DNA of 10,204 bases, taken from Chitinophagaceae bacterium. Lineage in GTDB: Bacteria; Bacteroidota; Bacteroidia; Chitinophagales; Chitinophagaceae. Numbering within the stretch: position 1 is the stretch's first letter; each line of letters starts with the position of its first letter. The notes below the pieces were generated by a model that ran no database searches, was not told the origin of the DNA, and saw nothing but the letters and a program-made list of their open reading frames with translations. Both the position numbers and the translations under genes were made by a program. Where the stretch lies: positions 1-10,204 of the forward strand of contig JANYEU010000373.1 in assembly GCA_025362915.1 (NCBI GenBank), read 5' to 3'. This document shows positions 1-7,342 of the stretch, piece after piece.

Positions 1-148
1 GTCAACTATTTCATGATTTTTTAAGCTATAAAAAGGTATTCACGTCTATTCTCTCAAATTTTACTCATTGATAAACAAATAATTTACCAGCTACATGCAA
101 CTGGATTTAACCATTCGCAGCTAATGTATATTATTCTAAAATTTAATT

Positions 149-1129
149 ATGAAAAAATTACTTGCCGTTTCTCTTTTATTTGGTTGCTTGTCTTACGGAA
201 CTACATCTCTTGCTCAAGAAAAAGAGTTGTATTCTTACGACAAAACAATCGATTTGCCTGGTGCAGGCTCCTATGACTATCTGTATATTGACCAAGAAAA
301 CAAAAAATTGTACGTATCTCACGGAAGTGCTGTTAATGTTATTGACTTGATCAATGAAAAGCTGGTTGCCACTATTGGTGATATGAAAAAAGTACATGGT
401 ATTGCCATTGCGAACAAGGAAGGCAAAGGATTCATCAGCGATGGTGGGGCAAATGCCGTAGTTGTGTTTGATATAAAGACCTACGACAAGATTGCCACTG
501 TGCCTGTAAGCGGCAAAAAGCCAGATGCTGTTATATATGATGCTTATTCCAATAGAATATTTGCCTTTAATGGCGGTAGCGACAATGCCTCTGTTATAGA
601 TGCTGCCACACTAAAAGAAGTGGGTACAGTAGAGCTTGGTGGTGGACCAGAGTTTGCTGTTTCCGATGGAAAAGGTAAGATTTACAATAATCTTGAAGAT
701 AAAAGCAGTCTAAATGTTATAGACAGTAAGGCAATGAAGGTTATAAACACTTATCCATTATCGCCGTGTGGAGGGCCCACGGGCATTGCTTTTGATGCAG
801 CAAGCAAAAGAACGTTTTCTGTTTGTAGAGAAAACAAGGGAATGACCGTTACTGACGTTACTACTGGTAAGGTTGTGGCTACTATTCCTATTGGTGGTGG
901 AGTTGATGCAGTTGCTTATGATGCAGCCACCAATTTGATATTTTGTTCTAATGGGGATGCAACCACAACCATCATCAAGCAGGAATCTGCTGATAAGTAT
1001 TCAGTAGTTCAAATCCTTAAAACGCAAACCAAAGCAAAAACTTTGGCATTGGATAAGGTAACACACAAAATTTATTTAAGTTATAATGATGGGGCAAATT
1101 TTAAAGTACTTGTTTATAAGATGAACTAG
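149..1129 (+). CDS. Exported YncE/YVTN-type beta-propeller repeat protein
   Basis: The 326-residue product has an N-terminal signal peptide (Lys2-Lys3, hydrophobic stretch 4-16, likely signal peptidase I cleavage after Ala22 in SLA/QE). The rest is a series of propeller-blade repeats of the form 'VxVIDxxTxKxVATIxxG', for example near residues 61-76, 103-121, 147-163, 190-203 and 235-249. This spacing is typical of the YncE/YVTN seven-bladed beta-propeller family. No catalytic motif is visible and the partner or ligand is unknown; such proteins often act in the periplasm or at the surface. Cys13 follows LFG, so a lipoprotein signal cannot be fully excluded, but Phe at -2 is atypical. The ATG is preceded by an AT-rich leader with no Shine-Dalgarno sequence. 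The gene stands alone and ends in a strong terminator. The fold is fairly certain, the function is not. Confidence 0.85.
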   Translation: MKKLLAVSLLFGCLSYGTTSLAQEKELYSYDKTIDLPGAGSYDYLYIDQENKKLYVSHGSAVNVIDLINEKLVATIGDMKKVHGIAIANKEGKGFISDGGANAVVVFDIKTYDKIATVPVSGKKPDAVIYDAYSNRIFAFNGGSDNASVIDAATLKEVGTVELGGGPEFAVSDGKGKIYNNLEDKSSLNVIDSKAMKVINTYPLSPCGGPTGIAFDAASKRTFSVCRENKGMTVTDVTTGKVVATIPIGGGVDAVAYDAATNLIFCSNGDATTTIIKQESADKYSVVQILKTQTKAKTLALDKVTHKIYLSYNDGANFKVLVYKMN

Positions 1130-1150
1130 TAAATCATCATTACTTTTAGA

Positions 1151-1181
1151 AGCCCTTGCATATTGATGTAGGGGCTTTTTT
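1151..1181 (+). terminator. Intrinsic terminator after the beta-propeller gene
   Basis: An 11-bp stem (1151-1161 with 1166-1176, two G-U pairs) closes a 4-nt loop and is followed by a run of six T residues (1176-1181). It lies 21 bases after the stop codon at 1129 and should end that transcript. Confidence 0.85.
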
Positions 1182-1353
1182 AATTTAGTACAATTAGCTC
1201 AACCAGATTTTATGAAAATACCTTAACAAATTGCGTATAACTGAAAATACTTCAGTTTATTCCAAGATAAATTGCAAATAAATAAGCTATATTCAATAAT
1301 ATCTAATAAAACTGCTTACTTTCGAACGATTATTCATTTCTTTTAATTTTACT
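1182..1353. other. AT-rich intergenic leader of the nuclease gene
   Basis: No open frame or RNA gene is visible. A small inverted repeat (arms AACTGAA at 1239-1245 and TTCAGTT at 1251-1257) is present. A weak -7-like sequence TACTTTCG (1317-1324) is one base off TAnnTTTG, with no clear TTG at the right distance. The nuclease promoter presumably lies here but I cannot place it firmly. Confidence 0.4.
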
Positions 1354-2664
1354 ATGTTTCGTAAGTATTGTATCTTTTCAATATTAATTTGCTTTTGTCC
1401 TACTGCTTTTGTATTTGCCTGGAGTTCTACAGGGCATGGAATTGTTGGAGACATTGCCTATAGATATCTTTCGCCTCTTGCCAAATCGCGGGTTAATTAT
1501 TACATACAGGGTCGTTCAGTACACCAAGCCTGTACATGGATGGACAGCGTTAAAAGTATACGGGCATACAAATATTTAACGCCCCGTCACTATGTAGATA
1601 TCGACAAAGGGGCAACTTATGATACAACCAGTACCAGCGATGTAGTGTATGAATTGAACAGGATATTGGGTGAATTGTCGCACATGAACAACCTTAACGA
1701 CAGTATGATAACCCAATATACATTGGAACTCTTTCATTTGGTGGGAGATATTCACCAGCCGCTACACTGTGGTTATGGAACAGACGGTGGTGGCAATGGT
1801 ACACAAGTTACTTTTTTGGGTCAACCTACCAATCTTCATTCCGCTTGGGATTACTCCTTGATAAGCTTTGGAAATGTGAACCTTTTCTCGTGTCTGGCCG
1901 CTAATCATTTTACTCAATCAGAAATACAGACCATACAACAAATAAACGTATTTGGATGGATGAATGAATCCATGCAATTGGTAGATACCTGTTATTATCC
2001 TGAAAATAGCAACAATTTGGATTCTAATTACATGACCACCCGTTTGCCAATTGTTCAGCAACAGCTTCTTAAAGCAGGGATACGTTTGGCCTATGTATTA
2101 GAAACATTGTTTGGTGCAAACTCGCCTTTGCCAGTAAACTTGTTGTCGTTTGATATTCAATCGTCCAATGGAGCAAACACATTGTTTTGGGAAACTGGTA
2201 TCAGCAAAAATATCTCTCGTTTTTTAATTGAAAGAAGTAATGATGGGATAAACTTTAAAACAGTTGGTAGGGTAGAAAGTAGTTTTGCGAATAGGGTTAG
2301 CGCTTATCATTTTGAGGATGTACAGACACAAAGCCAAGTGTACTACCGATTGAAAATGGTGTTTAAAGATGGTTCTAACCAATATAGCGCGATACTTAAA
2401 GCAGATTGGGGTAATGTAGAAAAACAACCAATCAATATTTCTCCAAACCCTGCCAAATCTTTTTTGAATGTTCGATTTACAGAATCTAATAGCAAAGCAG
2501 TAACCTTACAACTGCTTGGTATTGATGGAAAGGTTTATAAAACAAAACAATATCAATTGAATCCTGGTAAAGTATCTGTCAATTTTGACCTGAATGGATT
2601 GGTTAAGGGGACATACATATTAAGTGTTGAAGGTTTGGGAACGCAGAAAGTATTGGTGGAATAA
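1354..2664 (+). CDS. Secreted S1/P1-type zinc nuclease with T9SS C-terminal sorting domain
   Basis: The 436-residue product has three parts. A signal peptide (1-22, cleavage FVFA/W) would leave Trp23 as the mature N-terminus, which in P1 nuclease helps bind zinc. The nuclease domain (about 23-252) has the expected ligands in order: Trp23, His28 (WSSTGH), Asp64 (WMDS), His79 (RHYVD), His128, Asp132 and His138 (HLVGDIHQPLH), and His162 and Asp166 (LHSAWD). By family knowledge it cleaves single-stranded DNA or RNA and 3'-nucleotides. After the linker PLPVNLLSF (259-267) comes an Ig-like region (about 262-350) and a type A T9SS sorting domain (about 360-436, starting ISPNPAKSFLNV and ending KVLVE). 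The protein is therefore likely to cross the outer membrane through the T9SS and be released or surface-attached. A role in nutrient or phosphate scavenging from extracellular nucleic acid is an inference. All zinc ligands look intact. Confidence 0.93.
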   Translation: MFRKYCIFSILICFCPTAFVFAWSSTGHGIVGDIAYRYLSPLAKSRVNYYIQGRSVHQACTWMDSVKSIRAYKYLTPRHYVDIDKGATYDTTSTSDVVYELNRILGELSHMNNLNDSMITQYTLELFHLVGDIHQPLHCGYGTDGGGNGTQVTFLGQPTNLHSAWDYSLISFGNVNLFSCLAANHFTQSEIQTIQQINVFGWMNESMQLVDTCYYPENSNNLDSNYMTTRLPIVQQQLLKAGIRLAYVLETLFGANSPLPVNLLSFDIQSSNGANTLFWETGISKNISRFLIERSNDGINFKTVGRVESSFANRVSAYHFEDVQTQSQVYYRLKMVFKDGSNQYSAILKADWGNVEKQPINISPNPAKSFLNVRFTESNSKAVTLQLLGIDGKVYKTKQYQLNPGKVSVNFDLNGLVKGTYILSVEGLGTQKVLVE

Positions 2665-2673
2665 TTTTTAAAA

Positions 2674-3558
2674 TCATGAACTGAAGGTTAGTGCAATCCC
2701 TTCTTCAAAACTGATGGGTTTGTAACCTAATATTTCCCTTGCCTTGTCTATTTTTAGTCCAGAGTTTTTTGCCCGTATAACTGGTTCTGGGAATGTTTCG
2801 GAAGTTACAGGTTCTATCAGATTGGCATTCAGGTTTAATGTTTCAGCAACAGCAAGAGCCATCTGATAAGGGGACAGGATGTCTTTCCCTGCCAAATGAA
2901 AATCGCCAATCACATTCTTTTGTATCATTGCCAATACGCCTTTGCAGATGTCGTAAACATAGGTAGGAGTCCGACGTTGGTCGTTCACCACCTTGATTTT
3001 TTTATTATGAAGCAAGGAGTTTCTCACCCAATGCAAAAAGGTAGGGCGCATGTTTTCGTATGCAGGCCCGTAAATAAATACGGGACGCATAATGCTGTGT
3101 GGCAAACCACTCTGCCGCACCAGTTGCTCGGCCATCAGTTTTGTCTGTCCGTAATAATTCAGTGGGGCAGGGGTTTCAGTTTCAGGATGTGGGCCATTTT
3201 CCCCAAAAATAAAATCTGTTGAAACATATAAAAAATATGGATTGAAGGGTGCGGCGGCCTTGAGCAGATAACTGGTTGCCTCTACATTTTGCAGATGACA
3301 TTCATCCTGGTTGTCATGACAAACATCGGGTTTGCTCATCGCTGCATTATGGATGATTACATTTGGTTTCAACTCTTTTATCACAGCATTTATTGCTGCG
3401 GCATTGGTAAGGTCTATACTTTTATATTTCAATTGTTTTGTTATCCTGTTTTGGTTTTCTCCACGGCTTAAAGCAATAACCTCGCATCCTTGTTTTGACA
3501 GGAAATCGGTAAGATGTTGCCCCAGAAAACCGTTGCTGCCAGTAATTATTATCCTCAT
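2674..3558 (-). CDS. RmlD-like SDR oxidoreductase (dTDP-4-dehydrorhamnose reductase family)
   Basis: This 294-residue extended short-chain dehydrogenase has an N-terminal Rossmann motif GSNGFLG (residues 7-13). Its catalytic residues are Ser113-Thr114 in VSTDFIFGENG and a Tyr136-x3-Lys140 pair in NYYGQTK. The substrate-side motif DQRRTPTYVYDIC (193-205) is typical of RmlD-type reductases. RmlD reduces dTDP-4-dehydro-L-rhamnose to dTDP-L-rhamnose with NAD(P)H. No other rhamnose pathway gene is in view, so the exact substrate is uncertain and another nucleotide-sugar reductase or epimerase is possible. The gene runs opposite to its neighbours. Its stop codon lies 9 bases from that of the nuclease gene, with no clear terminator between them, and its start diverges from pfkA. 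Start and length fit the family. Confidence 0.85.
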   Translation of the reverse strand: MRIIITGSNGFLGQHLTDFLSKQGCEVIALSRGENQNRITKQLKYKSIDLTNAAAINAVIKELKPNVIIHNAAMSKPDVCHDNQDECHLQNVEATSYLLKAAAPFNPYFLYVSTDFIFGENGPHPETETPAPLNYYGQTKLMAEQLVRQSGLPHSIMRPVFIYGPAYENMRPTFLHWVRNSLLHNKKIKVVNDQRRTPTYVYDICKGVLAMIQKNVIGDFHLAGKDILSPYQMALAVAETLNLNANLIEPVTSETFPEPVIRAKNSGLKIDKAREILGYKPISFEEGIALTFSS

Positions 3559-3626
3559 TTTAGTTAAAATATTTTATTGGTTAAAATAAAAGAAAACGTT
3601 GTCGTAATGCTTACCCATATTGACTT

Positions 3627-3658
3627 TTGTGTATTTGCTACACAACGGTTGTACCGTT
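3627..3658. promoter_or_regulatory. Two adjacent inverted repeats in the SDR/pfkA divergent region
   Basis: TTGTGTA (3627-3633) and TACACAA (3639-3645) form a perfect 7-bp inverted repeat around a 5-nt centre. Overlapping its end, AACGGT (3644-3649) and ACCGTT (3653-3658) form a second one around TGT. They lie 69 bp upstream of the SDR start and upstream of the pfkA promoter, a plausible place for an operator. No known regulator site is recognised. Confidence 0.35.
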
Positions 3659-3699
3659 AAATAAACATGTTATTGAAATATTATCTTATAATTCATATA

Positions 3700-3729
3700 T
3701 TGTTACTTTGTTTCAAATGCCTACATTTG
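3700..3729 (+). promoter_or_regulatory. Bacteroidota-type promoter of pfkA
   Basis: TTG at 3700-3702 is followed after 19 bases by TACATTTG at 3722-3729. This matches the Bacteroidota primary sigma-factor pattern TTG-N~19-TAnnTTTG exactly. Transcription would begin near 3734-3737, giving a 5' leader of about 43 bases before the ATG at 3779. Inferred from sequence only. Confidence 0.72.
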
Positions 3730-3778
3730 GGACTTCGTTAAATTGACAACTGTTCTACAATAATACACTTAAATCATA

Positions 3779-4765
3779 ATGGATAAAAAAAAAGTTACTA
3801 AAATTGGGGTACTGACTTCGGGTGGTGACTCACCCGGCATGAATGCAGCCATAAGGGCAGTGGTGAGAACGGGGAATTATTATGGGATGTCTGTTTTTGG
3901 TATCATGAGGGGATACTCTGGTATGGTGGAAGATGATATAATGCACATGACAAATAGGAGTGTGGCAAACATTATACAAAGAGGGGGGACAATACTTAAA
4001 ACTGCACGTTGCAAAGAGTTTTATGAACCGGAAGGAAGAGAAAAGGCATACCACAACTTACTAAAGCATGGTATTGATGGTTTGGTAATTATTGGTGGTG
4101 ATGGTAGCTTCAAGGGGGCGCAGAAGTTCAGTTCAGAATATGATATTCCATGTATTGGATTGCCTGGCACCATTGATAAGGACATTGCGGGTAGTGATGT
4201 AACCATTGGTTTTGATACGGCAGTAAACACTGCGGTGGAAGCAATTGATAAGATTAGGGATACAATGGATGCGCATGACCGTTTGTTTTTGGTGGAAGTG
4301 ATGGGGCGTGATGCGGGCTATATCGCACTCCATAGTGGTATTGCCACAGGTGCTGAAAACATCCTGATACCTGAAACGGAGACTGATATTGAGGCATTGA
4401 TAGAATCTTTGAATGAAAAGGAAAAGAGGAAAAAGCTGGTAAACTTGGTGGTGGTTGCAGAAGGCGATAAATTTGGTGGCGCAGAAGAGATTGCCAAGAT
4501 AATAAAACAACGCATTCCTACTGCTGATACCCGCGTTTGTATTTTAGGACACATACAAAGGGGCGGCTCGCCTTCTTGCAGTGACAGATTGATAGCCAGC
4601 CACATGGGCTATTACGCAGTAGAAAGCCTGATGGTAGGAAGGCATAATGTGATGGTAGGCGTAATAAACAATAAGATTCACTATACCCCATTGAATAAGG
4701 CTGTAAAAGAAAAGCAAAGGATAGGGCAGGAGTGGATGAAGATAGTAAAGATATTAGCCAGCTAA
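3779..4765 (+). CDS. pfkA: ATP-dependent 6-phosphofructokinase
   Basis: The enzyme phosphorylates fructose 6-phosphate to fructose 1,6-bisphosphate in glycolysis. The 328 residues match the length of bacterial PfkA. The ATP-binding start SGGDSPGMNAAIRAVVR (14-30) and the GGDGS motif (106-110) are present. Gly109 is at the position that separates ATP from pyrophosphate users, and Gly130 of PGTID is likewise the ATP-type residue. The catalytic loop TIDKD (131-135) keeps both aspartates, and the sugar-phosphate motifs VEVMGRDAGYIALHSGIATGAE (from 172) and GHIQRGGSPSCSDR (257-270) follow. One oddity is Lys134, where E. coli has Asn (TIDND). The gene has its own consensus promoter. A terminator hairpin at its stop codon separates it from pyk, so the two glycolytic kinases are probably partly co-transcribed. 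Confidence 0.96.
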   Translation: MDKKKVTKIGVLTSGGDSPGMNAAIRAVVRTGNYYGMSVFGIMRGYSGMVEDDIMHMTNRSVANIIQRGGTILKTARCKEFYEPEGREKAYHNLLKHGIDGLVIIGGDGSFKGAQKFSSEYDIPCIGLPGTIDKDIAGSDVTIGFDTAVNTAVEAIDKIRDTMDAHDRLFLVEVMGRDAGYIALHSGIATGAENILIPETETDIEALIESLNEKEKRKKLVNLVVVAEGDKFGGAEEIAKIIKQRIPTADTRVCILGHIQRGGSPSCSDRLIASHMGYYAVESLMVGRHNVMVGVINNKIHYTPLNKAVKEKQRIGQEWMKIVKILAS

Positions 4766-4790
4766 TTAGCATTAGTTGGCTTTTTCATTT
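4756..4790 (+). terminator. Intrinsic terminator overlapping the pfkA stop codon
   Basis: An 11-bp stem (4756-4766 with 4771-4781, one G-U pair) closes a 4-nt TAGC loop, followed by TTTTT and a T-rich stretch. The last pfkA sense codon and its TAA (4763-4765) lie in the 5' arm. A ribosome finishing pfkA would therefore cover part of the stem, so termination may be incomplete and allow read-through into pyk. Confidence 0.75.
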
Positions 4791-4823
4791 GACAAATTAA
4801 CGATTAAACTACAAAAAATTATT

Positions 4824-6305
4824 ATGGCTAAAAGTGTTTCAGTACCAGTAGTAAAAGAAACAATTCCACCGAGTGTGGCGATGCAACGAACTAAGATAGT
4901 TGCTACCGTAGGACCAGCTTGCGATTCGTATGATCAATTACTTGCCTTGGTTAATGCAGGGGTAAATGTTTTCAGGTTGAATTTCTCTCATGGGTCACAT
5001 GAGGACAAGGCGCAGATTATCAGTCACATCCGTGCCATCAATGCGGCAGAGGGGCATAACATTTCCATTTTGGGAGATTTGCAAGGTCCTAAACTTCGCG
5101 TTGGTGAGATAGAAAATAATGCATTGCTCCTAAAAGCTGGCGATATACTCACCTTTACCAATGAAAAATGTGTGGGTACCATGGAAAAGATTTATGTGTC
5201 TTATCCAAACCTTGCAGGCGATGTGCGCGTAGGGAACATCATCATGATTGATGATGGCAAGATTGAAGTAAAGGTTATTAACATAACGAAAGATAATGAT
5301 GTAAAGGTAGAAGTAACCTTGGGCGGTATCCTATCTTCCAAGAAAGGACTAAACCTTCCTGATACGAAGATTTCTTTACCGGCATTAACGGAGAAAGATC
5401 TTGTTGACCTTGAATTTATCATTGAACAAAAGTGCGATTGGGTGGCGCTTAGTTTCGTACGTAGTGTTAAGGATATTGTTATACTCAGGAGCAAACTTGA
5501 CGAAAAGAAAAGTAAGACAAAGATTATTGCCAAGATAGAAAAACCGGAAGCATTGGTTAATATCCGCGATATCATTATAGAAAGTGATGCGATAATGGTT
5601 GCCCGTGGAGACTTGGGTGTTGAATTACCTGTAGAAAAAATTCCTTTGATACAGCGTGAGTTGATACGAAAATGTATTCACCGTGCAAAACCTGTTATTG
5701 TGGCGACGCAGATGATGGAGAGCATGATAGACAGGGTAAAACCTAACCGAAGTGAAATAACCGATGTGGCAAATGCGGTATTGGAAGGTGCGGATGCAGT
5801 GATGCTTAGTGGTGAAACTGCTGCCGGCCAGCACCCTGCATTGGTTGTTCAAACAATGCGTAAGATAATTGGTGAGGTAGAACAAAAGGAATACCGTTAC
5901 AATCGTGAGGATGATTTGAAACCTCAACAGCATTCTCCTTCTTTCTTAAGTGATGCAATTTGTTACAATGCCTGTAAACTGGCTGCGGATATAAATGCCA
6001 AAGGCTTGATAGGTATGACGCAGAGTGGTAAAACAGCCTTTATACTTAGCAGTTATAGACCAGCTTCTCCTTTATTTGTATTTACCAAAGAAAAAACTTT
6101 AGTAAATCAATTGAGTTTGAGTTGGGGGGTCCGTGCCTTTTATTACGACCAAGAAACTTCTTTGGATAGTATGATAGACGACCAGATTACAATCTTAAAG
6201 GAGCAAGGATTGGTAAAAGCTGGCGATGTAGTGGTTAACACAGGTAGTACGCCAGTTCATTTACATTTGCCTACAAATATCATCAAGCTTACTAAAATTG
6301 AATAA
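4824..6305 (+). CDS. pyk: Pyruvate kinase
   Basis: This enzyme makes pyruvate and ATP from phosphoenolpyruvate and ADP, the last step of glycolysis. From ATG 4824 the product is 493 residues, slightly longer than usual because of about 20 extra N-terminal residues before KIVATVGPA. Motifs in order are RLNFSHG (51-57), GDLQGPKLRVG (84-94), the PK signature region IIAKIEKPEA (234-243, catalytic Lys237 and metal ligand Glu239), MVARGDLGVELP (258-269, Asp263) and ATQMMESM (294-301). A complete C-terminal allosteric domain (about 370-493) follows. An in-frame TTG at 4776 lies inside the upstream terminator hairpin and is an unlikely start. The leader before 4824 is AT-rich without a Shine-Dalgarno sequence. 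No clear promoter lies in the 33 bases after the pfkA terminator, so read-through from pfkA is likely. Confidence 0.96.
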   Translation: MAKSVSVPVVKETIPPSVAMQRTKIVATVGPACDSYDQLLALVNAGVNVFRLNFSHGSHEDKAQIISHIRAINAAEGHNISILGDLQGPKLRVGEIENNALLLKAGDILTFTNEKCVGTMEKIYVSYPNLAGDVRVGNIIMIDDGKIEVKVINITKDNDVKVEVTLGGILSSKKGLNLPDTKISLPALTEKDLVDLEFIIEQKCDWVALSFVRSVKDIVILRSKLDEKKSKTKIIAKIEKPEALVNIRDIIIESDAIMVARGDLGVELPVEKIPLIQRELIRKCIHRAKPVIVATQMMESMIDRVKPNRSEITDVANAVLEGADAVMLSGETAAGQHPALVVQTMRKIIGEVEQKEYRYNREDDLKPQQHSPSFLSDAICYNACKLAADINAKGLIGMTQSGKTAFILSSYRPASPLFVFTKEKTLVNQLSLSWGVRAFYYDQETSLDSMIDDQITILKEQGLVKAGDVVVNTGSTPVHLHLPTNIIKLTKIE

Positions 6306-6341
6306 GCTTTTTTAAAAGTCCAAATATTTAGGGTAATTATT

Positions 6342-6391
6342 AAAAGGTCAGAGGGAAACGATTGCAAAATCAATATCCTTTGACCTTTTTT
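6342..6391 (+). terminator. Intrinsic terminator after pyk
   Basis: A 13-bp stem (6342-6354 with 6377-6389, one G-T pair) encloses a loop that itself holds a short ATTG/CAAT stem. The 3' arm runs into a T-rich tail (6386-6391). It starts 37 bases after the pyk stop codon. Confidence 0.82.
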
Positions 6392-6469
6392 ATCCTCACC
6401 ATTATTCTATGCTAATAATTTTAATGGTGTTCTTATTTTGAATCTTTCACATTGTAAGGATATTACTAC

Positions 6470-6498
6470 TTGTAGTGTCATTTTTTAAACTTTCTTTG
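6470..6498 (+). promoter_or_regulatory. Possible promoter of the lipoprotein gene
   Basis: TTG at 6470-6472 is followed after 18 bases by TTTCTTTG at 6491-6498, one base off TAnnTTTG. Transcription would begin near 6505, about 100 bases before ATG 6602. The rest of the 296 bases between pyk and this gene holds only the pyk terminator and AT-rich DNA. Confidence 0.4.
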
Positions 6499-6601
6499 CA
6501 ACGATATTTATAACAATCTGTTATTTAAAATATTCTAAAATTGATTGTTTGCTTGGTCTAGTAATAACTGTTGCATGAAATATAAAAGGGACTTTATTAA
6601 A

Positions 6602-7219
6602 ATGAAAACTGTATTGACATTATTTGCGTTATTGTCAATTACGGGTTGTAATACGTTTCCACTCCATACAGATGTATTTTCAAAAGATACTGCGAATGCT
6701 GTTGTTAATAATTCAAAAACAAGTTCAGAAGTACACGAAGCCGAGTCCAATCAACCCGTTATAAATGTAGAACCTACCTTGGTAAGACCACAAATTTTCT
6801 TGATGATGCGTGATCAAGCAGAAGATTCAAAAGAGGCACACGAAAAACAGAAGGTTATTTACAATAATTTAGACTATATACTAAAAAAGAATAATTTGCA
6901 GCCAGTGGGGTCTCCTGTTGCTTGGCATACCAATAGTCCTAATCTGTTTGTTGTTGAAGCAGGTATACCTTTGACTAAAAAGCTTCATAATCCTGAAGTT
7001 GGCACTTACTACAAGGAAACAAAAAGGTGTAAGGCCGTTGTTGCCCATTTTTTTGGCAAGCGTTCCTTGTTACCTAGAGCTTACGATTCATTGAATGTAT
7101 GGTTGAAAGAGAATCATCAGACTGCAATAGGCACACCTTGGGAGGTGTATGTTTCTGATCCAAGAATTGTAAAAGACCATGACTTTTTGCAGACAGATAT
7201 TTATACCCAAGCAAAATAA
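6602..7219 (+). CDS. Lipoprotein with GyrI-like (AraC effector-binding type) domain
   Basis: The start at 6602 gives a 205-residue protein with a lipoprotein signal (Lys2, hydrophobic stretch 4-11, lipobox ITGC with lipidated Cys16). A low-complexity Ser/Asn/Glu-rich linker (about 17-58) follows. The C-terminal part (about 60-205) resembles the GyrI-like/AraC effector-binding (SOUL-like) small-molecule fold. Its features are GSPVAWH (103-109), FVVEAGIPL (116-124), a middle segment with GxY-type spacing, and the closing signature GTPWEVYVSDP (177-187) then TDIY (198-201). Family members bind hydrophobic or cationic ligands, with a conserved Glu in the PWEVY segment (Glu181 here). There is no DNA-binding domain. 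An envelope ligand-binding or ligand-sequestering role is an inference. ATG 6575 is a possible alternative start that keeps the signal; TTG 6545 is less likely. No terminator is visible downstream. Confidence 0.72.
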   Translation: MKTVLTLFALLSITGCNTFPLHTDVFSKDTANAVVNNSKTSSEVHEAESNQPVINVEPTLVRPQIFLMMRDQAEDSKEAHEKQKVIYNNLDYILKKNNLQPVGSPVAWHTNSPNLFVVEAGIPLTKKLHNPEVGTYYKETKRCKAVVAHFFGKRSLLPRAYDSLNVWLKENHQTAIGTPWEVYVSDPRIVKDHDFLQTDIYTQAK

Positions 7220-7241
7220 TATAGCACATTCATAAAAAGAT

Positions 7242-7272
7242 TTGGTACAAATAAAATTCAACTGCATATTTG
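7242..7272 (+). promoter_or_regulatory. Promoter of the trp operon
   Basis: TTG (7242-7244, in TTTGG) is followed after 20 bases by CATATTTG (7265-7272), one base off TAnnTTTG. Transcription is expected around 7276-7280, directly at or next to the leader-peptide ATG (7280). It lies 22 bases after the lipoprotein stop codon. Confidence 0.65.
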
Positions 7273-7279
7273 CACTACA

Positions 7280-7342
7280 ATGAAACAAATTTCTCAAAAT
7301 ATCAATTGGTGGTGGCATACAAACCTTGTTCGGGGCTTGTAG
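7280..7342 (+). CDS. trpL: trp operon leader peptide with three tandem Trp codons
   Basis: ATG 7280 opens a 20-codon frame that ends at TAG 7340-7342. It reads MKQISQNIN, then Trp-Trp-Trp (TGG at 7307-7315), then HTNLVRGL. Three consecutive Trp codons in a short frame between a promoter and a terminator, just ahead of trpE, is the hallmark of an attenuation leader peptide. The peptide itself needs no function: the ribosome's position on the Trp codons reports the charged tRNA-Trp level. No Shine-Dalgarno sequence is visible, and the predicted transcription start leaves at most a few bases before the ATG. The first four residues, MKQI, are the same as the start of TrpE. Too short for most gene finders. 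Confidence 0.85.
   Translation: MKQISQNINWWWHTNLVRGL

Noticed and set aside
1237..1260. Small hairpin upstream of the nuclease gene as a terminator or riboswitch
   Set aside because: The stem is only 7 bp and AT-rich, has no T-run and no larger conserved structure; a real terminator lies 60 bp earlier.
4776..4823. A longer pyruvate kinase starting at TTG 4776
   Set aside because: The TTG lies within the 3' arm of the pfkA terminator hairpin and the added 16 residues do not resemble pyruvate kinase. ATG 4824 with an AT-rich leader is the better start.
5201..5575. Long open minus-strand frame opposite pyk, and similar ones opposite pfkA and trpE
   Set aside because: They lie wholly within well-supported conserved genes, and their predicted proteins are low-complexity or unlike known families.
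6545..6601. A lipoprotein gene start at TTG 6545 (or ATG 6575)
   Set aside because: The TTG version puts 35 residues before the lipid-attachment Cys, including two extra cysteines, which spoils the signal. ATG 6575 is possible, but ATG 6602 gives the most standard lipoprotein signal.
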